From Neochlamydia sp. AcF84 (GTDB lineage: Bacteria > Chlamydiota > Chlamydiia > Chlamydiales > Parachlamydiaceae), in the NCBI RefSeq assembly GCF_011087585.1, contig NZ_VJOT01000016.1:1-55742 (forward strand): a stretch of 55,742 nt of DNA, written 5' to 3'. Positions 45,670 through 55,149 of the stretch are shown piece by piece. The stretch's first letter is position 1. Every line of letters starts with the position of its first letter. A model generated the notes under the pieces. That model saw nothing but the letters and a program-made list of their open reading frames with translations, made no database searches and was not told the origin of the DNA. The translations under genes and the position numbers were made by a program.

Positions 45670-48600
45670 ATGCAACCTATTGAGTCTGTAGATAAAAAAA
45701 CCTCTTTTTCTATTAATCCCTCCTCAGGCTTTTCTTCTTTAGAAAGCTCACCTGTTAGTTCAATCTCTTTCCCGATCATTAGCTTAGAATCACAGAGTCT
45801 ACATCCCTTATCTGAGCAATTGATAACCCCTTTTATCACAGACAGCTTGCACTTGAATCGTGCAGGCATGGATATAATTGAAGAAGTAAATGAAGTAGCG
45901 ACTAGCGTAATAGGAAGCCATTCTAGGCTTTATAGCTTACAACAAGTGACAGCAGATAGCGTAGGGTGGAATGTACATTTATCTCAACAAATAGGTAATC
46001 GCCATTATGAAACAGCTATGCAAGGCGGAGAGCTGATTGCTGCTCATGCCTCGCTTGCACAAAAAATTAGAAAAGGCGAAAACGATTTAAAACATCAGAC
46101 TGAAACCCAAAAATTGCAAGTAAAAAAAATAGCGTTAGAAGTTGAGCAAGAAGAGATTGAATTAGAAAGAAAAAAAATTGAACTAGCTCAGAAGCAAAGG
46201 GAGAGCTTAAAAAATATGCAGATTATCTCTTTAAAAGCTTCCTTAGGAAAAAGGTTTACCAAGCGCTCAGATTTGCTAAAAAAGCTAGAAGATACTTTGC
46301 TGCCAAAGGTAGACAGTAAAAGGCATGATCCTACGATCTGGCTAGTTCTGTGGGGGTTAGGAGGAATAGGCAAGAGCGAGCTAGCCTGCTACTTTGCTAA
46401 TGAGTATGAAAAATGCTATTCTCTTATTTGGTGGATTAATAGTGAAACGGCCGATAACCGTGCTTATGCCTATCGACAGCTAGCTAATGAACTAAATATA
46501 CGTATAGATCAAAAAGCTACTTCAAAGGAGATTGAAAAAAAACTTTTCTTTCAGCTAGAAAACCATCCTTTTAATAAACCTTGGCTACTAATTTATGATA
46601 ACGCGGAAGAAGAATATCAATATGACCAGCTAGAAAAAGTTGATAAGATAAAAAGAATTGCTTTTCCTCAACGCGGGGGATTTATCTTGATGACAGCTAG
46701 AAGCAACAAGATGGCTCCTTTTCTTGAAGATTGTTTAGAGGTCAATCCCTTTACTCCCCTTGAAGGATTAGAGTTCTTAAAGGCTCGGTTATCCACGCAT
46801 CTACCAAAACCACTAAAAGAGTATGAGAAACATCAGCAAGAGGAAAAGGAACTCCCGCTAAAGTCCCTCATTAATCAGCTGCATGGCTATCCTTTAGCTT
46901 TAAATCAAGCAGCAGCTTATATAATAGAGAATAAAATGCTTGTGACAGATTTCCTTCAAGCATTAGGTCAAAAGAAAGAAATTTCCCGAGAAATTATTCA
47001 AAAAATAGATGTAGAACGCTACGGATCTTCTTTAAAGGCTGTATGGTGCTTGACTTTCAAAAATCTCCTCACTCGCTATCCCTTAGCTTTAAAGTGGCTC
47101 CACCTATGTAGCTATTTAGACCCTACAGGCATTCCTCTGGAATGGATGGAATGGTGGGTTAAAAAAGAAGATAAGCCAAGTGAAAAGCAAAAGGCCCAAG
47201 AAGTCGTAAAATTGCTCAACGCTTTAGAAAGCTATGCTCTTGTTCACTATGATATACACACTAAGCAGCTTAGTCTGCACCGTCTAGTGCAAGAGGTCAT
47301 ACGTTCTGCGGCCCTCTTTCAGAATGAAGAGGCAGAAGTAAAAGGAGAAGAGACGAATTTTGTCCACCAAGCTTACCAGCTTCTTTTAGAAAAAGGTAAT
47401 GAGATAGAAATAGGCACGCCGGAAATATGGGAATTGGCTCTTAAATGGTTAGGCCACGCTGAGTATATGCTTCAACATTTTGCCGAAGTACTCACTCAAG
47501 GAGCGCAAGGTCAGCTATGGAGCCAAATAGGACATGCTAAAAGGATAATCGTAGATTATCAAGGAGCTTTAGTCTCCCATCAAAAAGCCCTGCATTGCTT
47601 TCAAGCTGAATATGAGGGTAAGTCTCATCCGGATATAGCTTGTTCCCTACATAGTGTAGGGCAAGTATTACGCTGGTTAGGAAGGCTTAAGGAGGCTAAG
47701 GAACATTATAAGCAAACTTTACACATGCTCCGCGACTTGTATGGTACTCAATCTCATCCGCATGTGGCTATTTCCCTAAACAATTTAGGGATTACGCTAC
47801 AAGCTTTAGGATTCCTTAAGAAAGCTAAGAACTATTATGAGCAATCTCAACAGATGCATCTTGTTCTTGGGGGCGATAATTCTAATTTTGAGGTAGGTGC
47901 TTCTTTACATAACTTAGGAGTAGTATTGCAAGAGATGGGGCAGCTAGAGCAAGCTAAGCAACATTATAATCAAGCCTTACAAATTTACGATGAACTTTAT
48001 GGTACGCAGCCTCATCCCAATGTGGCTATCTCTTTAAACAATTTAGGAACCGTTTTATCTACACTTCAGCAATTTGAAGAAGCGAAGCAGGCATTTCGAA
48101 AAGGAATGGAGATACAAGAAGCTTTATATGGCAAGCGTCCTCATCCTTCTCAAGCAGATTCTTTAAACAATTTAGGTCTCTTGCTGGCAGAAATAGGAGA
48201 AGTAAACGAAGCAGAGGAGAATTTTAGAAAAGCTTTAGAAATGCAACGCAGTTTCTATAAAGATGAAAATCATCCTTCTATTGCTCTCCTCTTATTTAAC
48301 CTAGGAGATGTTTTAAGAAAACAAGGAAAATTTACTCTTGCTCTCCCTTACCTGGAAGAAAATCTAAAGATGAGACGTCATTTGCATGGGAACAAAGCGT
48401 GTCCAAAGCTAGCTTCTGCATTAGCTACTTTAGGAACAGTCTTAATTAGCCTACAACAAGGAAATCAAGCTAAAGCCTGTATTAAAGAAGCGCTAGGGAT
48501 GCAATACGCTATCGACGGCGATCAGCCTAGCAACGCTTTAGCTGCTGTCTTAACTAATATGGGTGCTGTGATGCGCTTATTGAAAGAACGCGAAGCAGCA

Positions 48601-49176
48601 AAACCCTATTTTGAAAAAGCTTTGCAAATTTATCGCTTAAACTACGCTATTTTGCCATCATTTGAGCTTGCTAATGCGTGGTACAATTTAGGAATAATAT
48701 TAGAAGATTTGAAAGAGGTTGAAGCTGCTGAGCAACATTATAGAGAATCTTTAAAGATAAGACGTAGTCTTTATAACTTGAAGCCCCATCCTGACGTAGC
48801 CGCTTCTTTAAGAGCAGTGGGAGGAGCTTTAAAAGATTTAAGGCAATTTGAACAAGCTAAACAGCATTTTCAAGAAGAATTAGAAATACAACGTGCTCTG
48901 CATCCTACCCAAAGTCACGAAGGTGTAGCTAATTCTTTATTTAATTTAAGCATTTTATTCGTTGATCTGAAGAAATACGATTTAGCCAAGAAACATATGG
49001 AAGAAGCTTTAACTATTTACCAGCAATTGCATGCAATAGAGGAAAAAGAGGATGCACAAAAAATGTTGAAACATATAAATTTGAGGATAATCACGATAAA
49101 AGCAAGTAAGGAAAGAGAATTAAATAAGCTAAAGAAACAGAGTAAAAATAAAAAAGAGATTTGCCTACTTATGTAA
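45670..49176 (+). CDS. STAND (NB-ARC-like) NTPase with 12 TPRs and C-terminal CaaX box
   Basis: An 1168-residue protein. The N-terminal domain has the motif HLSQQIGNRHYETAMQ (103-118), then a coiled coil (about 130-185). The NTPase has Walker A GLGGIGKS (229-236), WWINSET, Walker B LLIYDNA (306-312) and a winged-helix-like region with LHRLVQEVIRS. From about residue 625 to 1135 there are twelve kinesin-light-chain-type TPRs (SLNNLGITLQALGFLKKAK pattern). The end is lysine-rich (KLKKQSKNKKEI) followed by CLLM, resembling polybasic plus CaaX tails of Ras-type proteins. STAND proteins are ATP-driven switches that oligomerise on ligand binding. I infer a host-directed, membrane-anchored switch. 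It lies in the effector-like island, 150 bp after the other CLLM gene. Confidence 0.82.
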   Translation: MQPIESVDKKTSFSINPSSGFSSLESSPVSSISFPIISLESQSLHPLSEQLITPFITDSLHLNRAGMDIIEEVNEVATSVIGSHSRLYSLQQVTADSVGWNVHLSQQIGNRHYETAMQGGELIAAHASLAQKIRKGENDLKHQTETQKLQVKKIALEVEQEEIELERKKIELAQKQRESLKNMQIISLKASLGKRFTKRSDLLKKLEDTLLPKVDSKRHDPTIWLVLWGLGGIGKSELACYFANEYEKCYSLIWWINSETADNRAYAYRQLANELNIRIDQKATSKEIEKKLFFQLENHPFNKPWLLIYDNAEEEYQYDQLEKVDKIKRIAFPQRGGFILMTARSNKMAPFLEDCLEVNPFTPLEGLEFLKARLSTHLPKPLKEYEKHQQEEKELPLKSLINQLHGYPLALNQAAAYIIENKMLVTDFLQALGQKKEISREIIQKIDVERYGSSLKAVWCLTFKNLLTRYPLALKWLHLCSYLDPTGIPLEWMEWWVKKEDKPSEKQKAQEVVKLLNALESYALVHYDIHTKQLSLHRLVQEVIRSAALFQNEEAEVKGEETNFVHQAYQLLLEKGNEIEIGTPEIWELALKWLGHAEYMLQHFAEVLTQGAQGQLWSQIGHAKRIIVDYQGALVSHQKALHCFQAEYEGKSHPDIACSLHSVGQVLRWLGRLKEAKEHYKQTLHMLRDLYGTQSHPHVAISLNNLGITLQALGFLKKAKNYYEQSQQMHLVLGGDNSNFEVGASLHNLGVVLQEMGQLEQAKQHYNQALQIYDELYGTQPHPNVAISLNNLGTVLSTLQQFEEAKQAFRKGMEIQEALYGKRPHPSQADSLNNLGLLLAEIGEVNEAEENFRKALEMQRSFYKDENHPSIALLLFNLGDVLRKQGKFTLALPYLEENLKMRRHLHGNKACPKLASALATLGTVLISLQQGNQAKACIKEALGMQYAIDGDQPSNALAAVLTNMGAVMRLLKEREAAKPYFEKALQIYRLNYAILPSFELANAWYNLGIILEDLKEVEAAEQHYRESLKIRRSLYNLKPHPDVAASLRAVGGALKDLRQFEQAKQHFQEELEIQRALHPTQSHEGVANSLFNLSILFVDLKKYDLAKKHMEEALTIYQQLHAIEEKEDAQKMLKHINLRIITIKASKERELNKLKKQSKNKKEICLLM

Positions 49177-49312
49177 AAATAATCATTTTAAGGAAGGGAC
49201 AGCTACTTTATCTAATAGGCTGTATTTAATTACCTTGTTGCTTTCTTTTAAATTTAATAATATAAGTGTATTCAGTTACTTTTAATTTAAGCTCGTTACT
49301 GAGGAATATTCA

Positions 49313-52300
49313 GTGGAAATAAATAAGTTATCTCAAGCTTGCAGTTATATAGATAAGGTGGCTGATTACATACCCATCGTCAGTACAGTAACTAACCTAT
49401 TTGATATTTTTCAAAAACAGGTCATTTTACGCTCTAAACAAAAAGAAAATATAAACAAAAGCTCCTATTATCGACATCTTAGCCAGAAAAGCTTTAAACG
49501 GTGTATTATCTTGCTAATCCCTATTCTAGGAAATATAATTGTAGGTATTTGGGACTTTACCCATCAAAAATGCTACCCTAACTCCCCGCCGCCGACACCT
49601 CGTGGATCTCCACAACTTAGCTTTCCTTCCAGTAATACAGCCGCTATGCTTACCGCTGTCCAGCAAAACGGTTGGACCCCTGAGCCTGCGAAGCTTAACC
49701 TAGAAAAAGAGAAAAATAAGGAAGCTGTTGCTGTTCAAAAAGAGTCGTGGTATTTGGGGGGTTGGTCATCAGACCCACAATTAAATAAGGAAAAGAGAAA
49801 TCGGCTTGCTGCCGTTAGACAAGATGGCTTGGCACTTAAGTACACAAGCGTATACCTACAAAAAGATAAAAAAGTGGTGCTTGCTGCCGTTAAGCAAAAT
49901 GGTATGTCACTTGAGTACGCAAGCGAAGGTCTAAAAAAAGATAAAAAAGTGGTGCTTGCTGCCGTTAAGCAAAATGGTATGTCACTTGAGTACGCAAGCC
50001 AGGAGTTAAAAGAAGATAAAGAAGTTGTGCTTGCTGCCGTTAAGCAAGATGGCTTGGCACTTAAGTTTGCAAGTGAGGAGTTAAAAGAAGATAAAGAAGT
50101 GGTGTTTGTTGCCCTTAAGCAAAATGGTAGGTCACTTGAGTACGCAAGCCAGGAGTTAAAAGAAGATAAAGAAGTTGTGCTTGCTGCTGTTAAGCGAACT
50201 GGCCTGGCACTTAAGTTTGCAAGTGAGGAGTTAAAAGAAGATAAAGAAGTGGTGTTTGCTGCTATTAAGCGAACTGGCATGGCACTTGAGTATGCAAGCG
50301 AGGAGTTAAAAAAAGATAAAGAAGTAGTGCTTGCTGCTGTTCAGCAAGATGGCCGGGCGCTTAAGTACGCAAGCGAGGAGTTAAAAGAAGATAAAGATGT
50401 GGTGCTTGCTGCTGTTAAGCAAAATGGCAGGGTATTGCAGTATATGGAGGAAGCCTTTAAAAATGATAAAGAGATTGTACTTGCTGCCGTTAAGCAAAAT
50501 GATTGGGCACTTCAGTTTGCAAGCCAGGAGTTAAAAGAAGATAAAGATGTGGTGCTTGCTGCCGTTCAGCAAGATGGACGAGCGCTTAAGTATGCAAGCC
50601 AGGAGTTAAAAGAAGATAAAGAAGTGGTGCTTGCTGCCATTAAGCAAGATAGCCGATCTTTTGAGTACGTAAGCCAGGAACTAAAAAAAGATAAAGAAGT
50701 GGTGCTTGCTGCTGTTAAGCAAAATAGCTGGCTACTTCGTTACGCAAGCGAGGAGTTAAAAGAAGATAAAGAAGTTGTGCTTGCTGCCGTTAAGAAAGAT
50801 GGTTTGGCACTTAAGTTTGCAAGCCAAAAGTTAAAAGAAGATAAAGGAGTGGTGCTTATTGCCCTTAAGCAAAATGGCATGGCACTTGAGTACGCAAGCG
50901 AGGAGTTAAAAAAAGATAAAGAAGTTTTGCTTGCTACCATTATTAAGCAAGATAACCTATTCCAAATTAAGCAAGATAACCTAATCCAAGGTGGCCTAAT
51001 CTTTGAGTATGCGCATGAAGGTCTTAAAAATGATAAAGAGTTTGTGCTTGCTGCCGTTCAGCAAAATGGCAGATTACTTGAGTACGCAAGCGAGGAGTTA
51101 AAAGAAGATAAAGAAGTGGTACTTACTGCCGTTCAGCAAAATGGCTTGGCACTCCGGTTTGCAAGCGAGGAGTTAAAAGAAGATAAAGAAGTGCTGCTTG
51201 CTGCCGTCCAGCAAGATGGCTTAGCACTTGAGTATGCAAGCGAGGGGCTAAAAGAAGATAAAGAAGTGGTACTTACTGCCGTCCAGCAAACTGGCTCAGC
51301 ATTCTTATACACCAGCGAGGAATTAAAAAAAGATAAGGAAGTAGTGCTTGCTGCCGTTCAGCAAAATGGCTTGGCATTTAAATACGCCAGCCAGGCACTA
51401 AAGGAAGACAAAGAAGTGGTGCTTGCTGCCGTTCAGCAAAATGGCTTGGCACTTAAGCACGCAAGCCAGCTATTAAAGAAAGATAAAGAAGCGGTGCTTG
51501 CTGCTGTTCAACAAGATGGACTGGCACTTGAGCATGCAAGCGAGGAGTTAAAAAAGGATAAAGAAGTGGTGCTTGCTGCCATTATTAAGCAAGATAACCT
51601 AATCCAAGGTAGCCTAATCTTTGAGTATGCGCATAAAGGACTTGGAAACGATAAAAGTTTTATGCTCGCTGTCGTTCAGCAACGTGGTAGGGCACTTGTA
51701 TACGCAAGCCAAAAGTTAAAAGAAGATAAAGAAGTAGTGCTTGCTGCCGTTAAGCAAAATGGTAGGGCACTTCATTTTGCAAGCGAGGAGTTAAAAGAAG
51801 ATAAAGAAGTGGTACTTGCTGCCGTTAAGCAAAATGGTAGGGCACTTCATTTTGCAAGCGAGGAGTTAAAAGAAGATAAAGAAGTAATGCTTGCTGCAGT
51901 TCAGCAAAATGGTAGGTTACTTGAGTATGCAAGTGAGGAGTTAAGAGAGGATAAAGAAATGGTGTTCGCTGCCGTCCAGCAAGATGGCTTGGCACTTGAG
52001 TATGCAAGCGAGGATCTAAAAGAAGATAAAGAAGTGGTGCTTGCTGCCGTTAAGCGAACTGGCAAGTCACTTGAGTATGCAAGTGAGGAGTTAAAAGAGG
52101 ATAAAGAAGTGGTGCTTGCAGCCATTCAGCAACATGGTTGGGCACTTGGGCACGCCAGCCAGGCATTTAAAAATGATAAGAAGATCGTGCTTACTGCTGT
52201 TAAGCGGAACGGCTTCGCACTTGAGTATGCAAGCGAGAAGTTAAAAGAGGATAAAGAAGTGGTGCTTGCTGCCGTTCAGCAAGATGGCAGGGTATTGGAG

Positions 52301-53254
52301 TTGGTGCAGGGAGCTCTTAAAAATGATAGGGAGATTGTGCTTGCCGCTGTCAAGCAAAATGGCTTAGCCTTTTATCACGCAAGCGAGGAGCTAAAAGAAG
52401 ATAAAGAATTTATGTTGGCTGTTGTTAAGCAAGATGGTATGGTATTGGAGTTGACGCAGGAAGTACTTAAGAATGATAAGGAGATTGTGCTTGCTGCTGT
52501 TCAGCAAAATGGCTGGGCACTTAATTACGCAGGCCAGGAATTAAAACAAGATAAAGAAGTCGTGCTTGCTGCTGTTCAGCAAGATGGCAGGTCAATTAAG
52601 TATGCAAGTAAGGAGTTAAAAGAGGATAAAGAAGTGGTGCTTGCTGCCGTTCAGCAAGATGGCTTGGCATTCGGGCATGCCAGCGAAGAGCTAAGGAGAA
52701 ACAAAGAATTTGTACTGGCTGCAGTTAAGCAAAATGGCTTAGCCTTTTACTACGCCAGCGAGGAGTTAAAAGAAGATAAAGAAATCGTGCTTGCAGCTGT
52801 TCAGCAAGATGGCAGAGTATTGGAGTTAGAACAGGAAACACTTAAGAATGATAAAGAGATTGTGCTTGCTGCTGTTAAGCAGAATGGCTGGGTACTTCAG
52901 TTTGCAAGCCAGGAATTAAAGAAAGATAAAGAAGTCGTGCTTGCTGCCGTTAAGCAAAGAGGTGCAGCACTTCAGTATGCCAGCGAAGAGCTTAAGAATG
53001 ATAGAGAGATTGTATTAGCCGCTGTGCAAGAAGATTACTGGGCTTTTTCTTTCGCTCATGTGGGATTACAAGACAATCAGGAGATTGTGCGTGCTAGTAT
53101 TAAGCAATATATCTTGCAACTTGGGATCGCTATCTTCCACTCCATTCAGGATAATAATTTGGAGAAAGCTGAGGTTCTGCGAAATGAATTAGCATTAAGG
53201 GTAGCTATTCTAAATCAGCAAGATGGTAAGCCAATCACAGTGTTGTTTAGCTAA
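49313..53254 (+). CDS. giant DUF4116-type repeat protein
   Basis: A 1313-residue protein starting at a GTG. Residues 1-90 form a separate module (ACSYIDKVADYIPIVSTVTN, then a hydrophobic ILLIPILGNIIVGIWDF segment) that I recall in other chlamydial accessory proteins. About 45 repeats of 25 residues follow, consensus DKEVVLAAVKQNG then ALEYASEELKE; they match DUF4116, which occurs in Parachlamydiaceae, Legionella and some protists. Function is unknown; helical-repeat protein binding is plausible. Two repeats near residues 545 and 770 carry extended IIKQDN inserts. At DNA level units are 75 bp. A second copy of such repeats may recombine to change length. Confidence 0.82.
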   Translation: MEINKLSQACSYIDKVADYIPIVSTVTNLFDIFQKQVILRSKQKENINKSSYYRHLSQKSFKRCIILLIPILGNIIVGIWDFTHQKCYPNSPPPTPRGSPQLSFPSSNTAAMLTAVQQNGWTPEPAKLNLEKEKNKEAVAVQKESWYLGGWSSDPQLNKEKRNRLAAVRQDGLALKYTSVYLQKDKKVVLAAVKQNGMSLEYASEGLKKDKKVVLAAVKQNGMSLEYASQELKEDKEVVLAAVKQDGLALKFASEELKEDKEVVFVALKQNGRSLEYASQELKEDKEVVLAAVKRTGLALKFASEELKEDKEVVFAAIKRTGMALEYASEELKKDKEVVLAAVQQDGRALKYASEELKEDKDVVLAAVKQNGRVLQYMEEAFKNDKEIVLAAVKQNDWALQFASQELKEDKDVVLAAVQQDGRALKYASQELKEDKEVVLAAIKQDSRSFEYVSQELKKDKEVVLAAVKQNSWLLRYASEELKEDKEVVLAAVKKDGLALKFASQKLKEDKGVVLIALKQNGMALEYASEELKKDKEVLLATIIKQDNLFQIKQDNLIQGGLIFEYAHEGLKNDKEFVLAAVQQNGRLLEYASEELKEDKEVVLTAVQQNGLALRFASEELKEDKEVLLAAVQQDGLALEYASEGLKEDKEVVLTAVQQTGSAFLYTSEELKKDKEVVLAAVQQNGLAFKYASQALKEDKEVVLAAVQQNGLALKHASQLLKKDKEAVLAAVQQDGLALEHASEELKKDKEVVLAAIIKQDNLIQGSLIFEYAHKGLGNDKSFMLAVVQQRGRALVYASQKLKEDKEVVLAAVKQNGRALHFASEELKEDKEVVLAAVKQNGRALHFASEELKEDKEVMLAAVQQNGRLLEYASEELREDKEMVFAAVQQDGLALEYASEDLKEDKEVVLAAVKRTGKSLEYASEELKEDKEVVLAAIQQHGWALGHASQAFKNDKKIVLTAVKRNGFALEYASEKLKEDKEVVLAAVQQDGRVLELVQGALKNDREIVLAAVKQNGLAFYHASEELKEDKEFMLAVVKQDGMVLELTQEVLKNDKEIVLAAVQQNGWALNYAGQELKQDKEVVLAAVQQDGRSIKYASKELKEDKEVVLAAVQQDGLAFGHASEELRRNKEFVLAAVKQNGLAFYYASEELKEDKEIVLAAVQQDGRVLELEQETLKNDKEIVLAAVKQNGWVLQFASQELKKDKEVVLAAVKQRGAALQYASEELKNDREIVLAAVQEDYWAFSFAHVGLQDNQEIVRASIKQYILQLGIAIFHSIQDNNLEKAEVLRNELALRVAILNQQDGKPITVLFS
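49860..53040 (+). repeat. 75-bp tandem repeat tract inside the DUF4116 gene
   Basis: Units such as GTGGTGCTTGCTGCCGTTAA and GAGGAGTTAAAAGAAGATAA recur every 75 bases, many with few differences; two neighbouring units near 51740-51880 are almost identical, as are units near 49870-50000. The in-frame period allows expansion or loss without breaking the gene. Confidence 0.85.
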
Positions 53255-53333
53255 ATCACATAATATGCCATAGACACTACCTGCTCTGACAAGCAGGAGT
53301 TACCTGGCAGATACTATTTCTGTCAGTTGTAAC

Positions 53334-53432
53334 TTATCTTAATATCTTTTCGTGTGCAAGACGCTTGGCATCTAAGAATGTTTGTAAAGGCGTCATGCCA
53401 AAACAATACTTTCCTATAGGTGTTCTTTTATT
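53334..53432 (-). pseudogene. IS481 transposase C-terminal fragment
   Basis: On the minus strand the frame NKRTPIGKYCFGMTPLQTFL ends in DAKRLAHEKILR and a stop, matching the conserved C-terminus of IS481 transposases (GKYC-x-GKTPLQTFL). Its upstream part is cut off by the IS5 left end at about 53433. The adjoining CCTGCT/AGCAGG hairpin (about 53280-53298) belongs to its end. Confidence 0.75.
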
Positions 53433-54228
53433 AGACCTCTTTCGAAACTGGAATAAAATGTAAATTTTAGTAAAATGGTGACTCAACATTTAAAGGAGGC
53501 ACCATGAAATTTGATAAGATAGAGAAATTAGATGATGAACGGTTTCGCAGATTGACAGGGGTAAAGCGTAGTACTTTTGATAAGATGGTGCAAATTTTAC
53601 AGGAAGCCGATACGGCCAAGAAGATTAAAGGCGGGCGTAAATATAAACTATGTTTAGAAGATATGCTGTTAATGGCCTTGGAATATATGCGCGAATATAG
53701 GACCTATTTCCATATTAGCCAAAGCTATGGAATTAGTGAAAGCTCAGCTTATAAAGCGGTGAAATGGATTGAAGATACGTTAATCAAGCATCCAAATTTT
53801 GCTTTACCGGGGCGTAAAGAGCTTTTGAAAAGCGATACAGAATATGAGGTTATTTTGGTTGATGCTACAGAAACGCCTATTGAGCGCCCTAAAAAAAACA
53901 AAAGCGCTATTATTTAGGGAAAAAGAAAAAACATACCCTAAAGACCCAAGTAGTAGTCGATAAGAAGAGTAAAAAAGTAATATATACCTCACATGGCAAT
54001 GGCAAAAAGCATGATTTTAGGCTATTCAAAGAATCCCAAGTTAAAATCAATCCACAAATAAGAGTGTTAACCGATTCAGGGTATCAAGGATTAACAAAGC
54101 TGCATGCCCAAACCCAAATGCCTAAGAAAAAAAGTAAGAAGAAGCCTTTAACTCAAGAGAATAAAAGAACAAACCAAAGTTTATCCAGAGAAAGAGTTGC
54201 CAATGAAAACATGATTGGCCTCCTTAAG
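53433..54228 (+). mobile_element. IS5-family element, 3' end lost to an IS481 insertion
   Basis: The left end begins AGACCTCTTTCGAAACTGG. It carries a two-frame transposase but stops near ENMIGLLKC, about 40-60 residues short of the usual end, exactly where IS481 terminal sequence begins. The right end is not in the window. Confidence 0.7.
53504..54228 (+). pseudogene. IS5-family transposase in two frames, truncated
   Basis: Frame 1 (53504-53917, 137 residues) has the helix-turn-helix module FRRLTGVKRSTFDKMVQIL and the first DDE Asp in EVILVDATETPIERP. At an A8 run (about 53891-53898) a -1 shift is needed to continue as QKRYYLGKKKKHTLKTQ, then DFRLFKESQVKINPQ, the second Asp in VLTDSGYQG and VANENMIGLL before truncation. 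Such shifts are used as programmed frameshifts in several IS5 groups, so frame loss here is not necessarily decay; the missing C-terminus is. Confidence 0.75.
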
Positions 54229-55149
54229 TGTAATAGATAGGACTTAATCTGACATTTGTGATAAAAATAAAGGAAACACGATTTATAAGTCGCGAAGCTT
54301 GAAGCCCTGTTGCTCATTAAAAGTGATAGCAGGGAAGTTGAAGCGAGCGACTTAAACCAATAAGGAGTGTCAAAATGTCAAATTTAGCAACTCATCAAAA
54401 AGTTATAAAAAATAAACTTGGTGTTTTAAAGCTAGCTGAAACATTAGGAAATGTATCTTAAAGCGTGTAAGATGATGGGGTATTCTAGAGATAGCTTTTA
54501 TAGATTCAAAGAACTATATGAAACAGGTGGAGAGGCAGCTCTTCAGGATATGACGCGTAAAAAACCCTGCATAAAAAACAGAGTGGACGAGTCTATCGAA
54601 AAAGCTGTGGTTGATTTTGCTCTTCAAAAGCCTGCTTATGGACAATTAAGAGTATGTAACGAGCTTAAGAAACAAGGGGTTTTCATTTCGCCAGGAGGTG
54701 TGCGTTCTGTTTGGCTACGATACAATCTTGAGACTTTTCAAAAACGTCTCAAAGCATTGGAAGCTAAAGTAGCTCAGGAAGAAATGATATTAACAGAGGA
54801 CCAACTAAAAGCTTTCGAAAAAGCCAAGGAAGAAAAAGAAGCACAGGGCGAAATTGAAACTGAACATCCAGGCTATTTATTATCTCAAGATACCTATTAT
54901 GTAGGCACTATTAAAGGCGTAGGACGCATTTATCAACAGACAGTGATCGATACCTATTCTAAGGTAGCTTTTGTCAAACTCTACGATAGGAAAAATGCGT
55001 TGGTAGCAGCGGATATGCTGAATGACCAAGTCATTCCCTGGTTTGAAGAGCAAGCTATTCGTGTCTTAAGAATATATTGACCGATCGTGGGACAGAGTAC
55101 TGTGGAGCAAGAGAGCATCATGAGTATGAACTTTATCTGGCTATTGAAG
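54229..55149 (+). mobile_element. IS481-family element split by a group II intron
   Basis: The left end lies about 54229 (TGTAATAG, with GGACTTAATCTGACA just inside). It contains a transposase with the integrase DDE core, and is interrupted at 55149/55150 by the 5' end of a group II intron. The right part is outside the window. Confidence 0.7.
54375..55149 (+). pseudogene. IS481 transposase, frameshifted and interrupted
   Basis: MSNLATHQKVIKNKLGVLKL opens the gene at 54375; a shift near 54459 joins it to KACKMMGYSRDSFYRFKEL, the helix-turn-helix. The integrase core follows: LSQDTYYVGTIKGVGRIYQQ with the first Asp and the second in LTDRGTEYCG, reached through another shift near 55075. After YELYLAIE the sequence changes into the intron. 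Three defects make it non-functional. Confidence 0.82.

Noticed and set aside
49735-52125. Long minus-strand frames opposite the DUF4116 gene
   Set aside because: They are the antisense of the 75-bp repeats; the Ser/Ala/Thr-rich repeats follow from the plus-strand codons.
49860-53040. CRISPR array as an explanation for the regular repeats
   Set aside because: The repeats are 75-bp coding units in one long frame without unique spacers.
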